Positions 10,617 to 22,124 of a DNA stretch of 64,000 nt are shown in pieces. Numbering within the stretch: the first letter of the stretch is position 1; each line of letters starts with the position of its first letter. Both the position numbers and the translations under genes were made by a program. Origin of the DNA: Selaginella moellendorffii. Taxonomy: Eukaryota; Streptophyta; Lycopodiopsida; Selaginellales; Selaginellaceae. The stretch spans positions 62,001-126,000 of the forward strand of contig NW_003314316.1 of assembly GCF_000143415.4 (NCBI RefSeq), in the 5' to 3' direction. The notes under the pieces were generated by a model, which was not told where the DNA came from, did not search any database, and saw only the letters and a program-made list of their open reading frames with translations.

Positions 10617-11520
10617 GATCACAAAAGGAACACCAAAGAACCCTAGAATTGTGAAAATGAAGAGGAAGAAAGAAGAGAAGAAGAGGAGGTGAGCGTAGGC
10701 CACACTACCAAGTCTCCCATGTATCGTACGATGCGGTTTGTGTCCTCCGGCGTGGCCGACTGGTGAGGGAGGTGGTTTTGGCCGATGAGGACAGAATAAT
10801 GCCGAGCCCACTTCCTCCGTATACGTGGAGCATCGTCGGGGAAGGCTCACAAACAGCCTCCTACCTGGACCATCTGAAGGACCACGTCAAGTTGCCCCCA
10901 AAATTTGGGTGGTTCGCCGCGACAAGACACCAGTAGTGGCTCTCCGTGAGCAGTGCAGTGTTCTCAGCTGATTTCAGTGGCACTTCCGATGCCGCCATCT
11001 GCTTGGTGCAATCTATCCTAGCAGGGACAGCGATTGACGGCCTGAGGGCTCTCATCGAAGTGAAAAAGCCTGCAGCTTCGAGGACTGGAGAATACCAATC
11101 CGAAGCAGAATTGCTCCTGGGGAGCTTTAAAAGCTCCCAAGACATTCTGCATCTGAAAATGGACATTGTAGTCGGCAAAATCAGAGTGATGTGGCTGGCT
11201 GGTGGTTTCATCAACAAGACTTCTTTGGACGCTAATATTGGCATGGGTTTCCTTGCATATGCTCTAAATCATTCCAAGGGCATTAGTGGTGCCATGGCGA
11301 GCTTACCTTGGGACATTGAGTCAGCTGGGGATGGCCTCTTGCGGCCTCACATCGCCAGCTGAGGTGGATTCTTCGGTCATCATTCTTCCCCAACAACTTT
11401 CTCGGAGAACGTCTTAGCCTCGAGCTCTTTGCCTCTCCAGCAAAATTCATCGAATTCGTGGCGGTTGCAGTTTTTCCGACGTGAAGCTTTGCTCCAGCAT
11501 CTGGCATGTGTTAAGCGTTG
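10617..11520. other. Upstream region of the Kelch gene; no supported gene
   Basis: Short open frames exist on both strands (about 10946-11362 plus and 10861-11244 minus) but neither shows a family motif, and the plus one starts with GTG. Several splice-like sites on the minus strand (for example CCCAAG before GTAAGC near 11308) could mark 5' untranslated exons of the Kelch gene. Confidence 0.3.
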
Positions 11521-13316
11521 GGTCATTTTATAACCCTTTTAATTCACGAGCTGACCGCGAGCTGACTCAAATTTCTAATGTAGTTCAATAAAAATATTAC
11601 AAAGTTAAGGTTCATGGTGAACCTAACTTTGCAATATATTTTAACATCTGTTTGCATTTTATATAAATAAAAATATTTTGTTAGAGATTTCTTATCAATA
11701 TTCTATGTGCCAAAATATATAGGTTCATCAGAATTGTAAATAAGATAAGATTTAGATCCATTCTATATGCTTTTTATAAATTATTATGCCAAGATTCTTT
11801 TGAATTAAGATTCTTTTGGAAGGCTATGTATCTATGAGAAGCATGAATATTATGGGTATTATTGCAAAAAGAACACTTGTATATAAAATTTAAAAAAATT
11901 AAAAATAAAAGTTATATAAAATGAAAAGTATGTATTTCTAATAATTATATAAAATATAAAAGTTTTTAATATTGGTAGAGAATACACATAATCTAATTAC
12001 CTCCAAAATCTTCTATAACTCAACAATAGTAAGGCTTGTTTGATGTATATGAATATCCACTATATAATGCAAGATGTTGATTAAGACATAGTATATATGT
12101 TTGCAAGGAGTATATACCTTTTTATGTTCCTCGCAGTTTATAAAGTTTGAACATATGCAAGAAAGAAAGTTTTGAATGACAATTATATACTTTTCACTTT
12201 TTGTTTTCACAGTGTACTCTTTTGCTAGTGCATTGATGTACTTCATAGAAAGAATCTCACACTTAAACGTCTAAATTAAATTTATTTTATCTTACTTTTG
12301 CTTGGAGATGGTATTAATAAATTTAATTGCTTTACCTTTTCTTGTAAGTCTCTTATGCATCTCTATGGGAATAGTGTTAATTCTATTACTCATGTATTTA
12401 ACTCTCCTCCTCTCAAAATTGAAACAAGATTTCTTAAGATTTTCAATCTCATATGAAGTGAACTCAACCCTAGTAGCAATTGGCCATTCTTTAAGTACTG
12501 TATTAGGTTTTATCATCAAGATTCTCTATCTTATAGAAGAAAGTTGCAAATAGCATAATAAAATGAAACATTTTTGCAAAATTGATATTTGAATTTAACA
12601 TTAATGGTGTTATAGATGGGAGGATTGATTGCAAATCCTTCAAAAAATATGAATTTTTTACTGTGCTCTCAATTGCATGCTTCATTCATGCAATCTAAAT
12701 ACCCACTAGAATGAACCATAGACATTGTACCATCCCTTTTCGTTTTGAGCTGGCAAGAGGTGATAACTCAAAGAAGATGTTGCTATTATATGTGGATCAA
12801 AGCTCACTTACAGGCCTATGCAAAAAATGAATGCATGTTAATAGAAGGGCAGGAAAACTAAAAAGCATTGCAAATAACTTTGAATATCAATGAAGTTGGA
12901 GTTGGCAAATTTGTGGCTAACACTAAATAGGCATTTCCACTATAACTAAAAGAGGAGAAAATAATAACAATCAACTTTTGCTTCACATTCTCTTTAGCAT
13001 GATTACAGCCTTACACTTTGATTGGAGATCCAAAAACTCTAATCTCCTTGGATTTGGAATGTTGCAAATTCCGATACTATCCACCTTCATCCATACTCGA
13101 AAGAAAAAACTCTATGTGAGACATAAATCCCTATCCCCCAAAGTGAAGCTAAAACATTGTTATATCGCAATGGTTGAAGTAGAAGTCCAATGAGCATAAC
13201 ATGTTTAGATTAAAAATTCCAACTCGGAAAGTCGAGAGCAGGAGTGGAACTCTTGAAAAAGTGCTCAAGGAACGAATGCTCACTTACACTCTAATCATTC
13301 AACTAAACTGGTGTTG
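11521..13316. other. AT-rich intergenic sequence
   Basis: This is low-complexity, AT-rich DNA. A small hairpin (AAAGTTAAGGTTCA and its near complement) lies at about 11598-11628. Apart from the possible SWIM-finger fragment at 12013-12246 nothing was recognised. Confidence 0.5.
12013..12246 (-). pseudogene. Possible SWIM-type zinc-finger fragment (MULE-like)
   Basis: This 77-residue minus-strand frame contains the spacing C-x-C ... C-x-H followed by hydrophobic residues (SCICSNF, then TPCKHIYYVL). That is the shape of the SWIM zinc finger found at the C-terminus of Mutator-like transposases and FAR1-type proteins. Nearby minus frames at 12292-12519 and 12503-12685 may belong to the same decayed element, but I see no DDE core. 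The call rests on one short motif and could be chance. Confidence 0.3.
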
Positions 13317-13850
13317 TGTAAATAGTCAAAAAGAACAATTCAAGAAATAATTTATAGAGGTTCAAATATAAAAGTTCAAATATAGAGGTAATGGGCTTAT
13401 AAACAAAAATGCACTTTTTTTTCCAATTGCTTAAGAGTGTTAAAATACTTGGGGTTAAACATCCTTGGGTTTAAGTAATGACCTCCCAAATTCAAGAATT
13501 TCCATTTGGTATTAGAGTGGTCTCAGGTTTGACTTTATTGGTTCACTAGGGGAATCACACCATATGTAAGATTGATATTAGGCAGGTTTAATTTGCCTCT
13601 AGCTATGCTTGAACTAAAGGGTAGGGTGTCAAGAGAGTAGTTTTTAGGAGAATTGCAACTCTCAACTTTCATTTATGAGGGCATAAATTTATAGGGAAGT
13701 ATAATGAATTGCAAATAACTAAAGGGAATAACTTGAAAAACTATTTATTGGGGTTCAAATATAAAAGTAAAGGGCTTATGAACAAGAATGCACTCCCTTT
13801 TTCAATTAGTTAAGGGTCTTGGGATACTTGGGGTTAAGTTGTGATATATA
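13317..13850 (+). mobile_element. Decayed TRIM element, plus orientation
   Basis: The sequence is a diverged reverse copy of the TRIM at 15575-16167. The first terminal repeat starts TGTAAATAG at about 13317 and ends near 13504. It is followed by TTTGGTATTAGAG, a one-base variant of the tRNA-Met primer site. The second terminal repeat begins at about 13707 and fades near 13845. A run like AAGGGCTTATGAACAAGAATG is shared with the younger copies in reverse complement. No coding capacity. Confidence 0.65.
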
Positions 13851-14079
13851 AATCCTTAAGCCCCAAAGTGGAGCTGAAAAGGTGCCACGTGGTAATGGCC
13901 GAAGCAAAAGCCAAATGAGCGTAACATGTTTGGACTAAAAGCTCCAGTTTGAAAAGTCGAGAGCAGGAGTGAAACTTCCAACGAAATGCTTAAGGAACAA
14001 GCACGAAGCGAGCAATAAGTGAGTCTCTAAAAAAAGGACACAAGAGGACCAACACATGACACGTGGAAGTGTCAAAGTT

Positions 14080-14425
14080 GGAGTCTAAGATAGACTTAAG
14101 ATGGAGTCCAAGATGGATTCGAGATGGAGTTCGAAATGGACCCAAGATGGAGTCCGAGATGGAGTTTGAGATGGACCCGAGATGGAGTCTGAGATGGACC
14201 CGAGATGGAGTCTGAGATGGACCCGAGATGGACCCGAGATGAAGTCCAAGATGGAGTCCAAGATGGACCCGAGATGGAATCTGAGATGGAATCCGAGATG
14301 GACTCGAGATGGAGTCTGAGATGGAACCGAGACCGAGACCGAAACCGAAACCGAGTCCAAGTCCAAGATTGAGACCAAGACTGAGACCGAGTCTAAGACC
14401 GAGACCAAGACCGAGTCCAGTTCCA
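14080..14425 (+). repeat. Minisatellite of GAGATGGACCC and GAGACC units
   Basis: The left two thirds repeat GAGATGGA followed by CCC, GTCC or GTCT in roughly 12- and 18-base steps. The right third turns into six-base steps of GAGACC, GAAACC and GAGTCC. Because the period is a multiple of three, long dipeptide-rich frames appear on both strands (for example Leu-Gly and Ser-rich on the minus strand), but these are by-products of the repeat. A related array is at 15296-15507. Confidence 0.85.
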
Positions 14426-15295
14426 AAGAGTTCCAAAAATATAGTAGGGAGAGTGTGGGGGTTGGACCCCAGTGGAGCCAATTTGGCCAGGAAGGACCAG
14501 TTTAGCCCAGGAAGGCCATACTTAATTATTGGGTGATAAAATAACCACTAGGAAGTCCAAGGCTAAAGTGAATATGAACTGACAAGTGAGGTAGCTTGGT
14601 GAAGTGTTCAAAAGCCAACTCTAGCTCCCTCAGGAGATCAAATGGTTGATGCTCCTAATCCAAGCGTAGGTAGCACTACCTACTTGGATACTTGACATGG
14701 CTCAACGGAACCTTGCTCTAAACCCATGGCTAAAGCACCCAAAAGTAGAAGGTGGGGAGAGTACTCATGAGGCTCGTGTAGGGCCACAGTGTTCCGAAAT
14801 GTTGTCCCAAAGTCCCAGACTATGGAAAGGAAGAGGAGTGGTCCTCTGGTGTAGTGACTAAGGATACGGTCATATGGTGAAGAAGTCCTAAAAATCAGTG
14901 GGACTTAATGGTGAGACTTATGGGCTTTGTCCCAGTGGAAGTGTTAGTGAACACGGCTATAGACAAGAAAAGGACTTGGTGGGGACTATAAAAGAAATAT
15001 TGAGGAATGTTATTCCCCATGTCTATGGGTATCTTGAGGATGTTAAGGAATGGATCTAGGATGATCACTCATGGACAGATGGCCCAATCTTTGAGAGACG
15101 AAACTGCGATGTAGGTGGTGTTGAACTATTAGTGTGACCAAAGTGAATGGGCATGGCATTAGTGTAATGGGTTGATATGTCAATAGTACCTTGGGGTGTT
15201 AGTCATGGGATCGGACATGTGTGTAAGGAACTAACTCCCTGAGGTGTCAAAGGCTAAAAGATCCTCGAAAGCACGATCAAAATGATAAAGAATTC
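14426..15295. other. Unassigned sequence between the two minisatellite blocks
   Basis: About 870 bp with no long open frame, no splice-supported exons and no recognised motif. Its non-AT-rich composition and position between related arrays suggest that 13.9-15.5 kb may be one non-coding repetitive element, but no termini were found. Confidence 0.35.
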
Positions 15296-15507
15296 ATCAG
15301 ATGAGACTGAGTCCAAAGTCGAGTCCGAAACTAACTCTAAGACCGAATTCGAGACCGAGTTCGAGATCAAGTCCAAGACCGACTCCAAGACCGAGTTTGT
15401 GACCGAATTTGAGACCAAATCCGAAATTGAGTCCAAGACCGACTCCAAGACCGAGTTTGTGACCGAGTTTGAGACCGAATCCGAAATTGAGTTCGAGACC
15501 CGTGCAT
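15296..15507 (+). repeat. Second GAGTCC/GAGACC hexanucleotide array
   Basis: Six-base units (GAGTCC, AAGACC, GACTCC, GAGACC) run for about 210 bp. A longer unit of about 66 bp containing GAGTTTGTGACCGA occurs twice. In the plus frame it would encode alternating Glu, Thr, Lys and Ser; this is most likely a by-product of the repeat. Confidence 0.85.
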
Positions 15508-15574
15508 GATCTCGTCCGAATTGCAATGATTTATGAGAGCTATGGGGACGTCCATGCTAGATCAATCATACTGT

Positions 15575-16167
15575 TGTAAGCTTCTGAGTTTGGACTTCCC
15601 GGAAGGTCACCCAGCCCAGTACTATTCAAACCCAAGGACGCTTAACCCCAAATATCCCAAGACCCTTAACCGATTGGAAAAGGGGGTGCACTCTTGTTCA
15701 TGGGCCCTTTCCCTCTATATTTGAACCCCATGGATCGTCTCTCGAGTCGTTCCCTTTGGTTGCTTACAATCCACCACGCTTCCCTGCAAGTTCACGCCCT
15801 CGTGAACGGAAGCTGAGAGCTGCAGCTCTCCCGAGAGCCCCGCTCTCTTGACACCCTACCCCTCGGGTCGAGCCCAGTGGGAGCAAACTGGACCAGCCAG
15901 ATGTCAATCAACATGTGGTGCGATTCCCCTAGCCAACCAACAGAGTCGGACCCGAGACCTCTCTGATACCAAATGTAAACTCCTGAGTTTGGACTTCCCG
16001 GAAGGTCACCCAGCCCAGTACTATTCAAACCCAAAGACGCTTAACCCCAAATATCCCAAGACCCTTAACCGATTGGAAAAGGGGGTGCACTCTTGTTCAT
16101 GGGCCCTTTCCCTCTATATTTGAACCCCATGGATCGTCTCTCGAGTCGTTCCCTTTGGTTGCTTACA
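15575..16167 (-). mobile_element. TRIM (miniature LTR retrotransposon) with TSD ACTGT
   Basis: Two 194-bp direct repeats (15575-15768 and 15974-16167) start TGTAA and end TTACA and enclose about 205 bp. Bases 15973-15961 read on the minus strand give TTTGGTATCAGAG, a tRNA-Met primer site next to the right repeat, so the element lies in minus orientation. The purine-rich stretch beside the left repeat fits a polypurine tract. The flanking 5-bp duplication is ACTGT (15570-15574 and 16168-16172). There is no coding capacity, as expected for TRIMs, which rely on proteins of other elements. The two repeats are almost identical, so insertion is fairly recent. Confidence 0.9.
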
Positions 16168-16980
16168 ACTGTTCAGGCAAATGTTCGAAGCAACAGTAAT
16201 AAGCAAAGTGATAGCTCACAAATCACAAGTCACGACCGTTTTAGCGCTTTAGCTCGCAAGGGTTAGAATTTCTGGACCTGGCCGATAATCAAAACAAATC
16301 CATATGTTTAGGGTAGATTCTCTGGCCGTTCAATCCTACAAATACTTACTTAAGACTCTAAGGTGGCGCTGAGGGCTTTGGGAAAGAGAGTATGGCATTT
16401 TCAGTCTTTTGCGGCCAGCCACTTCAGCAGCGGAAGAATCATTGTCCCTGCACAGGCTAGCGCCATTCTCCAATCTGTGCAGTTTTTGCTTTGGAGATGT
16501 GGGAGTGGATTTTGGTTCAGGGGCTGGAGTCACCTTGGGAGCCATGGGAAGTAACTTCTCTTGGAGGGATTGACACGAGCCTTCCACGAGTCGGCTTTTC
16601 CTAGAGGCCCAACCGCCGCCCTAAAAAGGAAGTTGGGAGGAAAAAGAGCAGTGGTGCATAGGAGTCAAGCTGTGGCCGGGGAGGAGTGGGCTGAAATGAA
16701 GGGCCCGGGACGGAGAAAGGAGAGAAACTGGATCCAGTGAAAGCAGCGATCCATCTATGTGACGAGAAGAAAGCAGAGAACAAAGTGGGTTTCAAAGGCG
16801 AGGGAACCTTGGATGGGCAGGAACAAGGACAACCAGACATATCTAGTGAGCAGAATGCAGAGAGAAAGGTTGCTAGAGGTATGGAGAAACGGTCACGATC
16901 GGGCGAGGAGGAGGAAGCCTTGCAGGACATTCAAGGGACTGTGATGCCAGAGGAGTTGAAGCAACTAGTGCCAAGATTTC
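16168..16980. other. Unassigned sequence between TRIM and gypsy remnant
   Basis: Short frames occur on both strands, including a charged plus frame at 16737-16994 that could be gag-like leader of the remnant that follows, but no motif confirms this. Nothing else was recognised. Confidence 0.35.
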
Positions 16981-17905
16981 CTCATGTTTCCTGACGGCAT
17001 ATCGCGTCTATGGAGCCAAGCGAGAGAACGGGTAGAAGGCATCATATTATCTGGAGCCAGGCTCTCCAACGCCAACAAGAGCATTCGAGGAGCGAGGTCA
17101 GGAGTTGCTCGCACAAGGACTCATCGAAAACAACTTGCGGTCATTTGTAGCTCCAGTATTGCTTGCCCTCAAGAAAGATGGCTATCAACTACCGTCAGCT
17201 CAACAAGTGGATCTATTTGACAACTTAAGAAAGGCTTGCAAAGTGTTAGGCAATTGAGAACTGAATTATGCGTCCCATTGCCACCCCACTAACAGACATC
17301 TTACGTTCATGCGGCTTTCTGTGGAACAAAAAATTCTGAAGCACATGTAGCGGGCAAATGGCACTCCACTGAGGTCTGTTCTACACACTGATCACCTCAG
17401 TATAAAGTTTATCTTGGACCAAGCTCACCTTAACAAGAAGTAGAGACGTTGGGTATTGCAACCTCAAGCACTGGAATTTTCCATAGAGTTCAAGCCAGGT
17501 CACTCGAATGTTCTTCCCAACTCATTATTGAGAAAGTTCAAAAAGCCACCATTGTCCATGTTTGCGTTGCTATAGGAGCAGTGATTATGTATAGCAAGTT
17601 CATCAAGAGTATGACAGTGTTCCAAATGTAGGAAAACTTTCAACATCATAAGTTTTCTTTTTGCTGTGGTGGGGGTAGTGTATTCTCAGCCAGAGTTGCG
17701 GCAACAACAACAGCAATCCAAACGTTTCCACTGGAAGGGCATGCACAAAGACATACGAACATGGATAGTGCATTGTCTCGTCTGTCAACGAATTGAGACA
17801 GTTTGTGGGTCTCCCTTCAATCTAGCCCAAGGATGCAACCTTGGTTATTGTTGTCAACATTTTCAGCAGAGAAGGTTGCAAACAAATTTACAGTATGTAT
17901 GAGAA
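16981..17905 (+). pseudogene. Ty3/gypsy pol remnant (RT edge, RNase H, integrase zinc finger)
   Basis: Three pieces of pol follow in order but in shifting frames. Near 17095-17200 is the RT start (ELLAQGLIENN, then VAPVLLALKKDG). Near 17375-17530 is the end of RNase H (VLHTDHLSIKFILDQ, then EFSIEFKPGH). Near 17660-17850 is the integrase zinc-binding region (HWKGMHKDI, then HCLVCQ). Most of RT including the catalytic motif is deleted and stops are frequent. The part from about 17500 on is a duplicate of 283-600. Confidence 0.75.
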
Positions 17906-18600
17906 GACTATACTCTTATATTGCTTTAGTAAATAATATAATATTTTGATTTTTAAAAATAAAATAATTTGCTTTATGTTGCATGCTTTGATTAATAGTA
18001 GTGTTATTTCTATTATTAATCCAATTGATCAACTGGAAGTAAACATGTTTATAATTTATAAACACAATATTATTAGATGGTAGAATAAATAAATTGCTTG
18101 GTTTGCTTAATAGCAGTTTTATTATTACTTATTAGTATACTTGATCAAATAAAGTTTATAATTATAAACATGTTTGTAATTTATAAAAACAAGATTAATC
18201 TAGCCATTAGATAATAGAATTCTAGAAATGGTTTTTATAAATTATAAATATAAAATTAATCTAAATGAATAACAACTGTCAGATGGTAAAATATCTTAAA
18301 ATATTTAAGTATATTTTAAGTATATTCACTATCATCCTAACCCCCCTACAGATTTTCTTAAGCAAACAAAAAATAATGCATTAGAAAGTGTTTAGAAAAG
18401 TTTATAAATTATAAACATATTTATAAATTATAAATGAATAACAACCTTTAAATGGTAAAATATCCTAGAAGATTCAAGCATATCTTAGATATATTCACTA
18501 CCGTACAAATTCACTTAAGCAAACCAAAAATTCATCATTTAAGCAAAACACATACAAAGGCTCTTGATAACTTAATAAACAGTTTTTAAGCGTTTAAACC
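17906..18600. repeat. AT-rich repeat tract, duplicate of the chromovirus flanks
   Basis: The order of words matches 601-1126 and then 7380-7900, that is, the two sides of the chromovirus insertion, with small gaps. It contains the same foldback words (TATTCACTA, AGATGGTA). No gene is seen. Confidence 0.65.
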
Positions 18601-18628
18601 ACCTGATAGATTGAAGGAGGCATGCAGG

Positions 18629-19919
18629 CTAAAAGCGGCGAATGGTGACCCTTGCCTTGGCCTTGTCCTTGAGAGTCATGGCCCAGACAGCCTTTGGAGC
18701 AATCCCTTTGCTGTCGTCCTCCACAACTTCGTACCCCATATGTCCGGCAAACATGAAAGCCTCGTAAGCTTTCCCGTTGTCGTCCACCTTGACATCCACC
18801 GTGACGTAGCCGGGAGGGATACTGTTGTCCTCGATGACTGGATACTCGAGCTCCACAGCGTCGTTGTAAAAGTCCTTTCGGTAGGACTTTTCATCGCCAT
18901 GCCAGTGTCCATCGCTGTCGAAGACGCAGAAGGCAGAGATCCAGCCGGAGATGTATCGCGGGCCCGATCCTCCTCCAATCCGGTGGCAAATCCTGTTCCA
19001 AAAGTCCGTGTCAGCGTTACCTTTGCTGCTCTCCACGAACTGGGCGGTGATTTTTTTGAGCATGACACGCCACTTCTGGCACTCGCTCCCGTATTTCTCC
19101 AGCTCGTCCACCCTCCGATCGATTTCCTCCCAATCCTCGGTGGTTCCCAGGAGAGTCACGTATGGAATCCCGCAGCAGAGACGAAACCTGGGAGAAGATC
19201 ACCCAAAAAAGTTGCCAGCTTTAAAGACAACAAGAAAATCAATGGAAAATCCACACCCAAAAACCACGAACACCACACCAAACACGTAGAAAACCCATGA
19301 ACTCCATGCATTGCAAGACACTCATCGAAACAAAGAACTTAAAAACACAAATGCAAACGAGAAAAATAAAAACCATGAAGAAAGCTTGCCTGTATTCGAA
19401 GTAGCTCTTGAAGGTGGCCATGAGAACCACACTGCCCACCACCACATCGTTCTTGGTCGTGGTCGAGAAGCTCGGCAAGATCCAGTCGCAAACCTTCTCG
19501 TCCTTGACAGTCTCCTTGAGCGCCACGCTCATCTCCCTCGCCAGGAGCCCATAGTCGCCGCTGTGGAGCGCGGCCTGCTCGGACACAACCAGCTCCTTCT
19601 TTCCCTCGTGATCCACCAAGATGGATCGCAGCGCCTCCGCGTTGCCATTGACGAAGAATCCAAACTGGACAGCGATGGCGAGCCACACATCGTCGGGCCG
19701 GATCACCAGATTGTGATGGAAGCTGTAAGCTTTGATCGCAGCTGCCACAAACCCGTTCTTTTCCGGCAGAAACGCGGTCGCACCGACGCTTGTGCCCTGC
19801 AACACATCGTAGCAGCCCTCCTGCTCGAATTCCATGAATCGCTCCAGGAAATGGGCACTCCCCGCCGGAGATGGCTTCACCTCGGCCGGATCCTTCTTGG
19901 ACACCCTAAATGACACCAT
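18629..19919 (-). CDS. DUF4419 domain protein, copy A
   Basis: Two exons, 19919-19390 and 19187-18629, give 362 residues. The start is ATG 19919 because the protein then begins MVSFRVSKK, like copy C. The family hallmark is the block HHNLVIRPDDVWLAI in exon 1, followed by GKKELVV, and in exon 2 LLGTTEDW, then GGGSGPRYISGWI and VDVKVDDNGKAYEAF. The intron starts with GC instead of GT (ACAG before GCAAGC) and ends CCCAG; the join recreates an uninterrupted FEYRFRL reading, which supports it. DUF4419 proteins have no established biochemical role that I know of; a cytosolic protein is likely since no signal or membrane segment is visible. It is the leftmost full member of a local family on the same strand. 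Confidence 0.85.
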
Positions 19920-20116
19920 TCTCTCCTCTCCCCCCCTCGCTATTCTCTCTTCTCCTTCCTCGCTAGTCTTCGTACAAGTGGCCGTAGAAACCCCAAATCC
20001 CACAAATCTAGACCGTTAATATGAGAACTCCAAACCCACACCGTTAGATAAAGATCTTTACAAGCCTTCGAATCCACACCGTTAAATCAGTAGAGATAAA
20101 CACAACAGTTTAAATA

Positions 20117-20308
20117 TTAGCGAAAAAGCACCAGCTTATAGGAGATTGGCCTTCTTGAGCGTGTTCTTATGGCCCAGACGCTCTTTGGAGCATCGTCATC
20201 CTGGGCAATCTCGTATCCCATATGTCCCATCTTGACATCCACAGTGAGGTGGCCATCGGCTAGGGAGGAAAGCTCAGCAATATCGATCTTGTGGTGTTGC
20301 CTGCCCAT
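20117..20308 (-). pseudogene. DUF4419 exon-2 fragment
   Basis: The minus strand carries the C-terminal part of DUF4419 with internal deletions: LTVDVK is joined directly to GHMGYEIAQ and then to APKSVWAI. Most of exon 2 and all of exon 1 are missing. It lies just upstream of copy A and is a decayed tandem relic. Confidence 0.75.
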
Positions 20309-21600
20309 TCACACAGGATCAGATCGAGCAAGAAGCATTTGCAACTCTCGTTGCGAACGTGGCTTTATGGCCATCAAGGCTCCAGGATTGGAGAGAGGAA
20401 GGCTCAGTATCTTGACGCACTGGAGGTAAGTAGAGTTTTCTATTTTCCAAGATTTGTACATCAGAGGCACGGGAAGCGGGCTGTCTTTGGATAAAGGTTG
20501 AAGTCCTTCGGAAGGACAACTGTTGGGGACAAGAAACCGACTCAAATTTGCAAGGTGTGTTTCCGATTGCTATTTCCATTCTCTGTCATAACTTTTCTTT
20601 GTAGGTGCTGAACGAAATTGTCCAATGGAGTCACAGCTGTGACTGCATGCATCGTTTTTTTGTTCTGTTTTCGTTTTAATATTGATTCACGCAGGTCGTA
20701 GATGTGAGGCCGAAGATCTGCTGCTGATGATGCCCTCCAAAGTTCATGGCAATGGTAAGAACATTGATGTTGCTGCTGGAGAAACTTTTGGAGATGAAAC
20801 AGAGGGACTCGGCACTCTGCCATTCATTGAAGACCAAGGAAGATCAAGCTCAGGGCAGAGGATATCTAAGGCCGGAACATTCTCACCAGCTTCTGGATAA
20901 GAGATTCTTTTTTTCTTCAGCTTAGTCATAAATTAAATATTACTAGACCTAAATAGTTAACATTGTTTATTAATATAATTTCAACTTAAAACCCCCTTGT
21001 TTGACGAGGGTTCTTTGTGATGTACCAACATCGAACACTGATGATGTACCAACATCATCGGACAAAGTGATAGAACTTCCACGGGGTGAGCCTGAGTGAA
21101 AGCAAAGAACTAGCTTCTATACCTCTAAGTAGGTATCCATCTAGCACTACCTGGTCAAAATCCCATTCTAGAACCTGTAATGCAGCAGTGTCTCCAAAAA
21201 TTTATTCAAGAGCCAAACTATTTACGGTTGCAACTAAAGTTTCTGCCTGGTCACTTGTCCCTTAATGTTTGGCACGGCGAAGTTTCAAAACACTTGAGTA
21301 GTGTTTGTAATAGATGAACAAAGTAACAAGAAAATCTACCATACCTTGATACTTTGTCCCCATGAAAGAAGAAACGAAATCGGAACTCCTGTCACTCTTG
21401 CCATTTAATTATAGTTTATACAAACATCAACTTTTCAAGCAATTGTTGAGGCAGATATGCATCCTAACAGAAGAAAATGGAAAATATAACATAAAACCAA
21501 AGTGCAAAGCACATTATCTTTTTGATCCAGGGATTCATGAAGCATGTGAGGAACAACATTTTTTTCAGTCTTTATATATATTATGTTGAATCCAGGGACA
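20309..21600. other. Intergenic region without recognised features
   Basis: Only short open frames without motifs are present on either strand. The stretch 21362-21589 can encode a 75-residue Leu/Lys-rich peptide in AT-rich sequence, but nothing supports it as a gene. Confidence 0.4.
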
Positions 21601-22124
21601 ACATGAAGCTTTCTACTTCTTGTAATAAGCTGGTGGAGGTGGCTACGTACTTGTAGTAATAGTAAGGTGGTGGTGGGTATTTGTTGTAGTAATGAGGAGG
21701 TGGTGGAGCCTCGTACTTACTCGTACTTGTAATAAGGAGGAGGTGGCAGGACTTGTACTAGGTAGTGGAGACTCGTATTTGGTGGCGGAGACTCATACTT
21801 AGGCAGTGGATACTTACATGGGAGACTCATACTTGTAATAAGGAGGCAGTGGAGATTTAGTAATATGGAGGGGGTGGTGACGATTCATACTTGTATGGTG
21901 GCGGTGGTGGACTCTCATACTTGTATGGTGGCAGCGGTGGTGACTCATACTTGTATGGTGGTGGAGGCGGCGACTCATACTTGTATGATGGCGGCGGTGG
22001 CGACTGATACTTGTATGGGGGCGGTGGTGGCGACTCATACTTGTATGGCGGCGGTGGTGGACTCTCATACTTGTATGGTGGCGGCGGTGGTGACTCATAC
22101 TTGTATGGCGGTGGTGGTGGACTC
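21600..22124 (-). pseudogene. Former 3' part of the extensin gene, out of frame
   Basis: The PPPPPYKYES-type repeats continue past the stop of the extensin gene in another frame to about 21860 and then decay into diverged repeats up to 21600. A 17-bp loss near 22128 shifted the frame. Without it the protein would be longer by roughly 90 residues of repeat. Confidence 0.65.

Noticed and set aside
10946-11362. A 138-codon plus frame upstream of the Kelch gene
   Set aside because: It begins with GTG, has no family motif, and an equally long frame is open on the other strand.
13990-14481. Leu-Gly-rich minus frame over the minisatellite
   Set aside because: Pure dipeptide translation of the GAGATGGACCC repeat.
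14080-15507. CRISPR-like regular repeats
   Set aside because: The units are contiguous six- to eighteen-base steps without unique spacers, and the sequence is eukaryotic.
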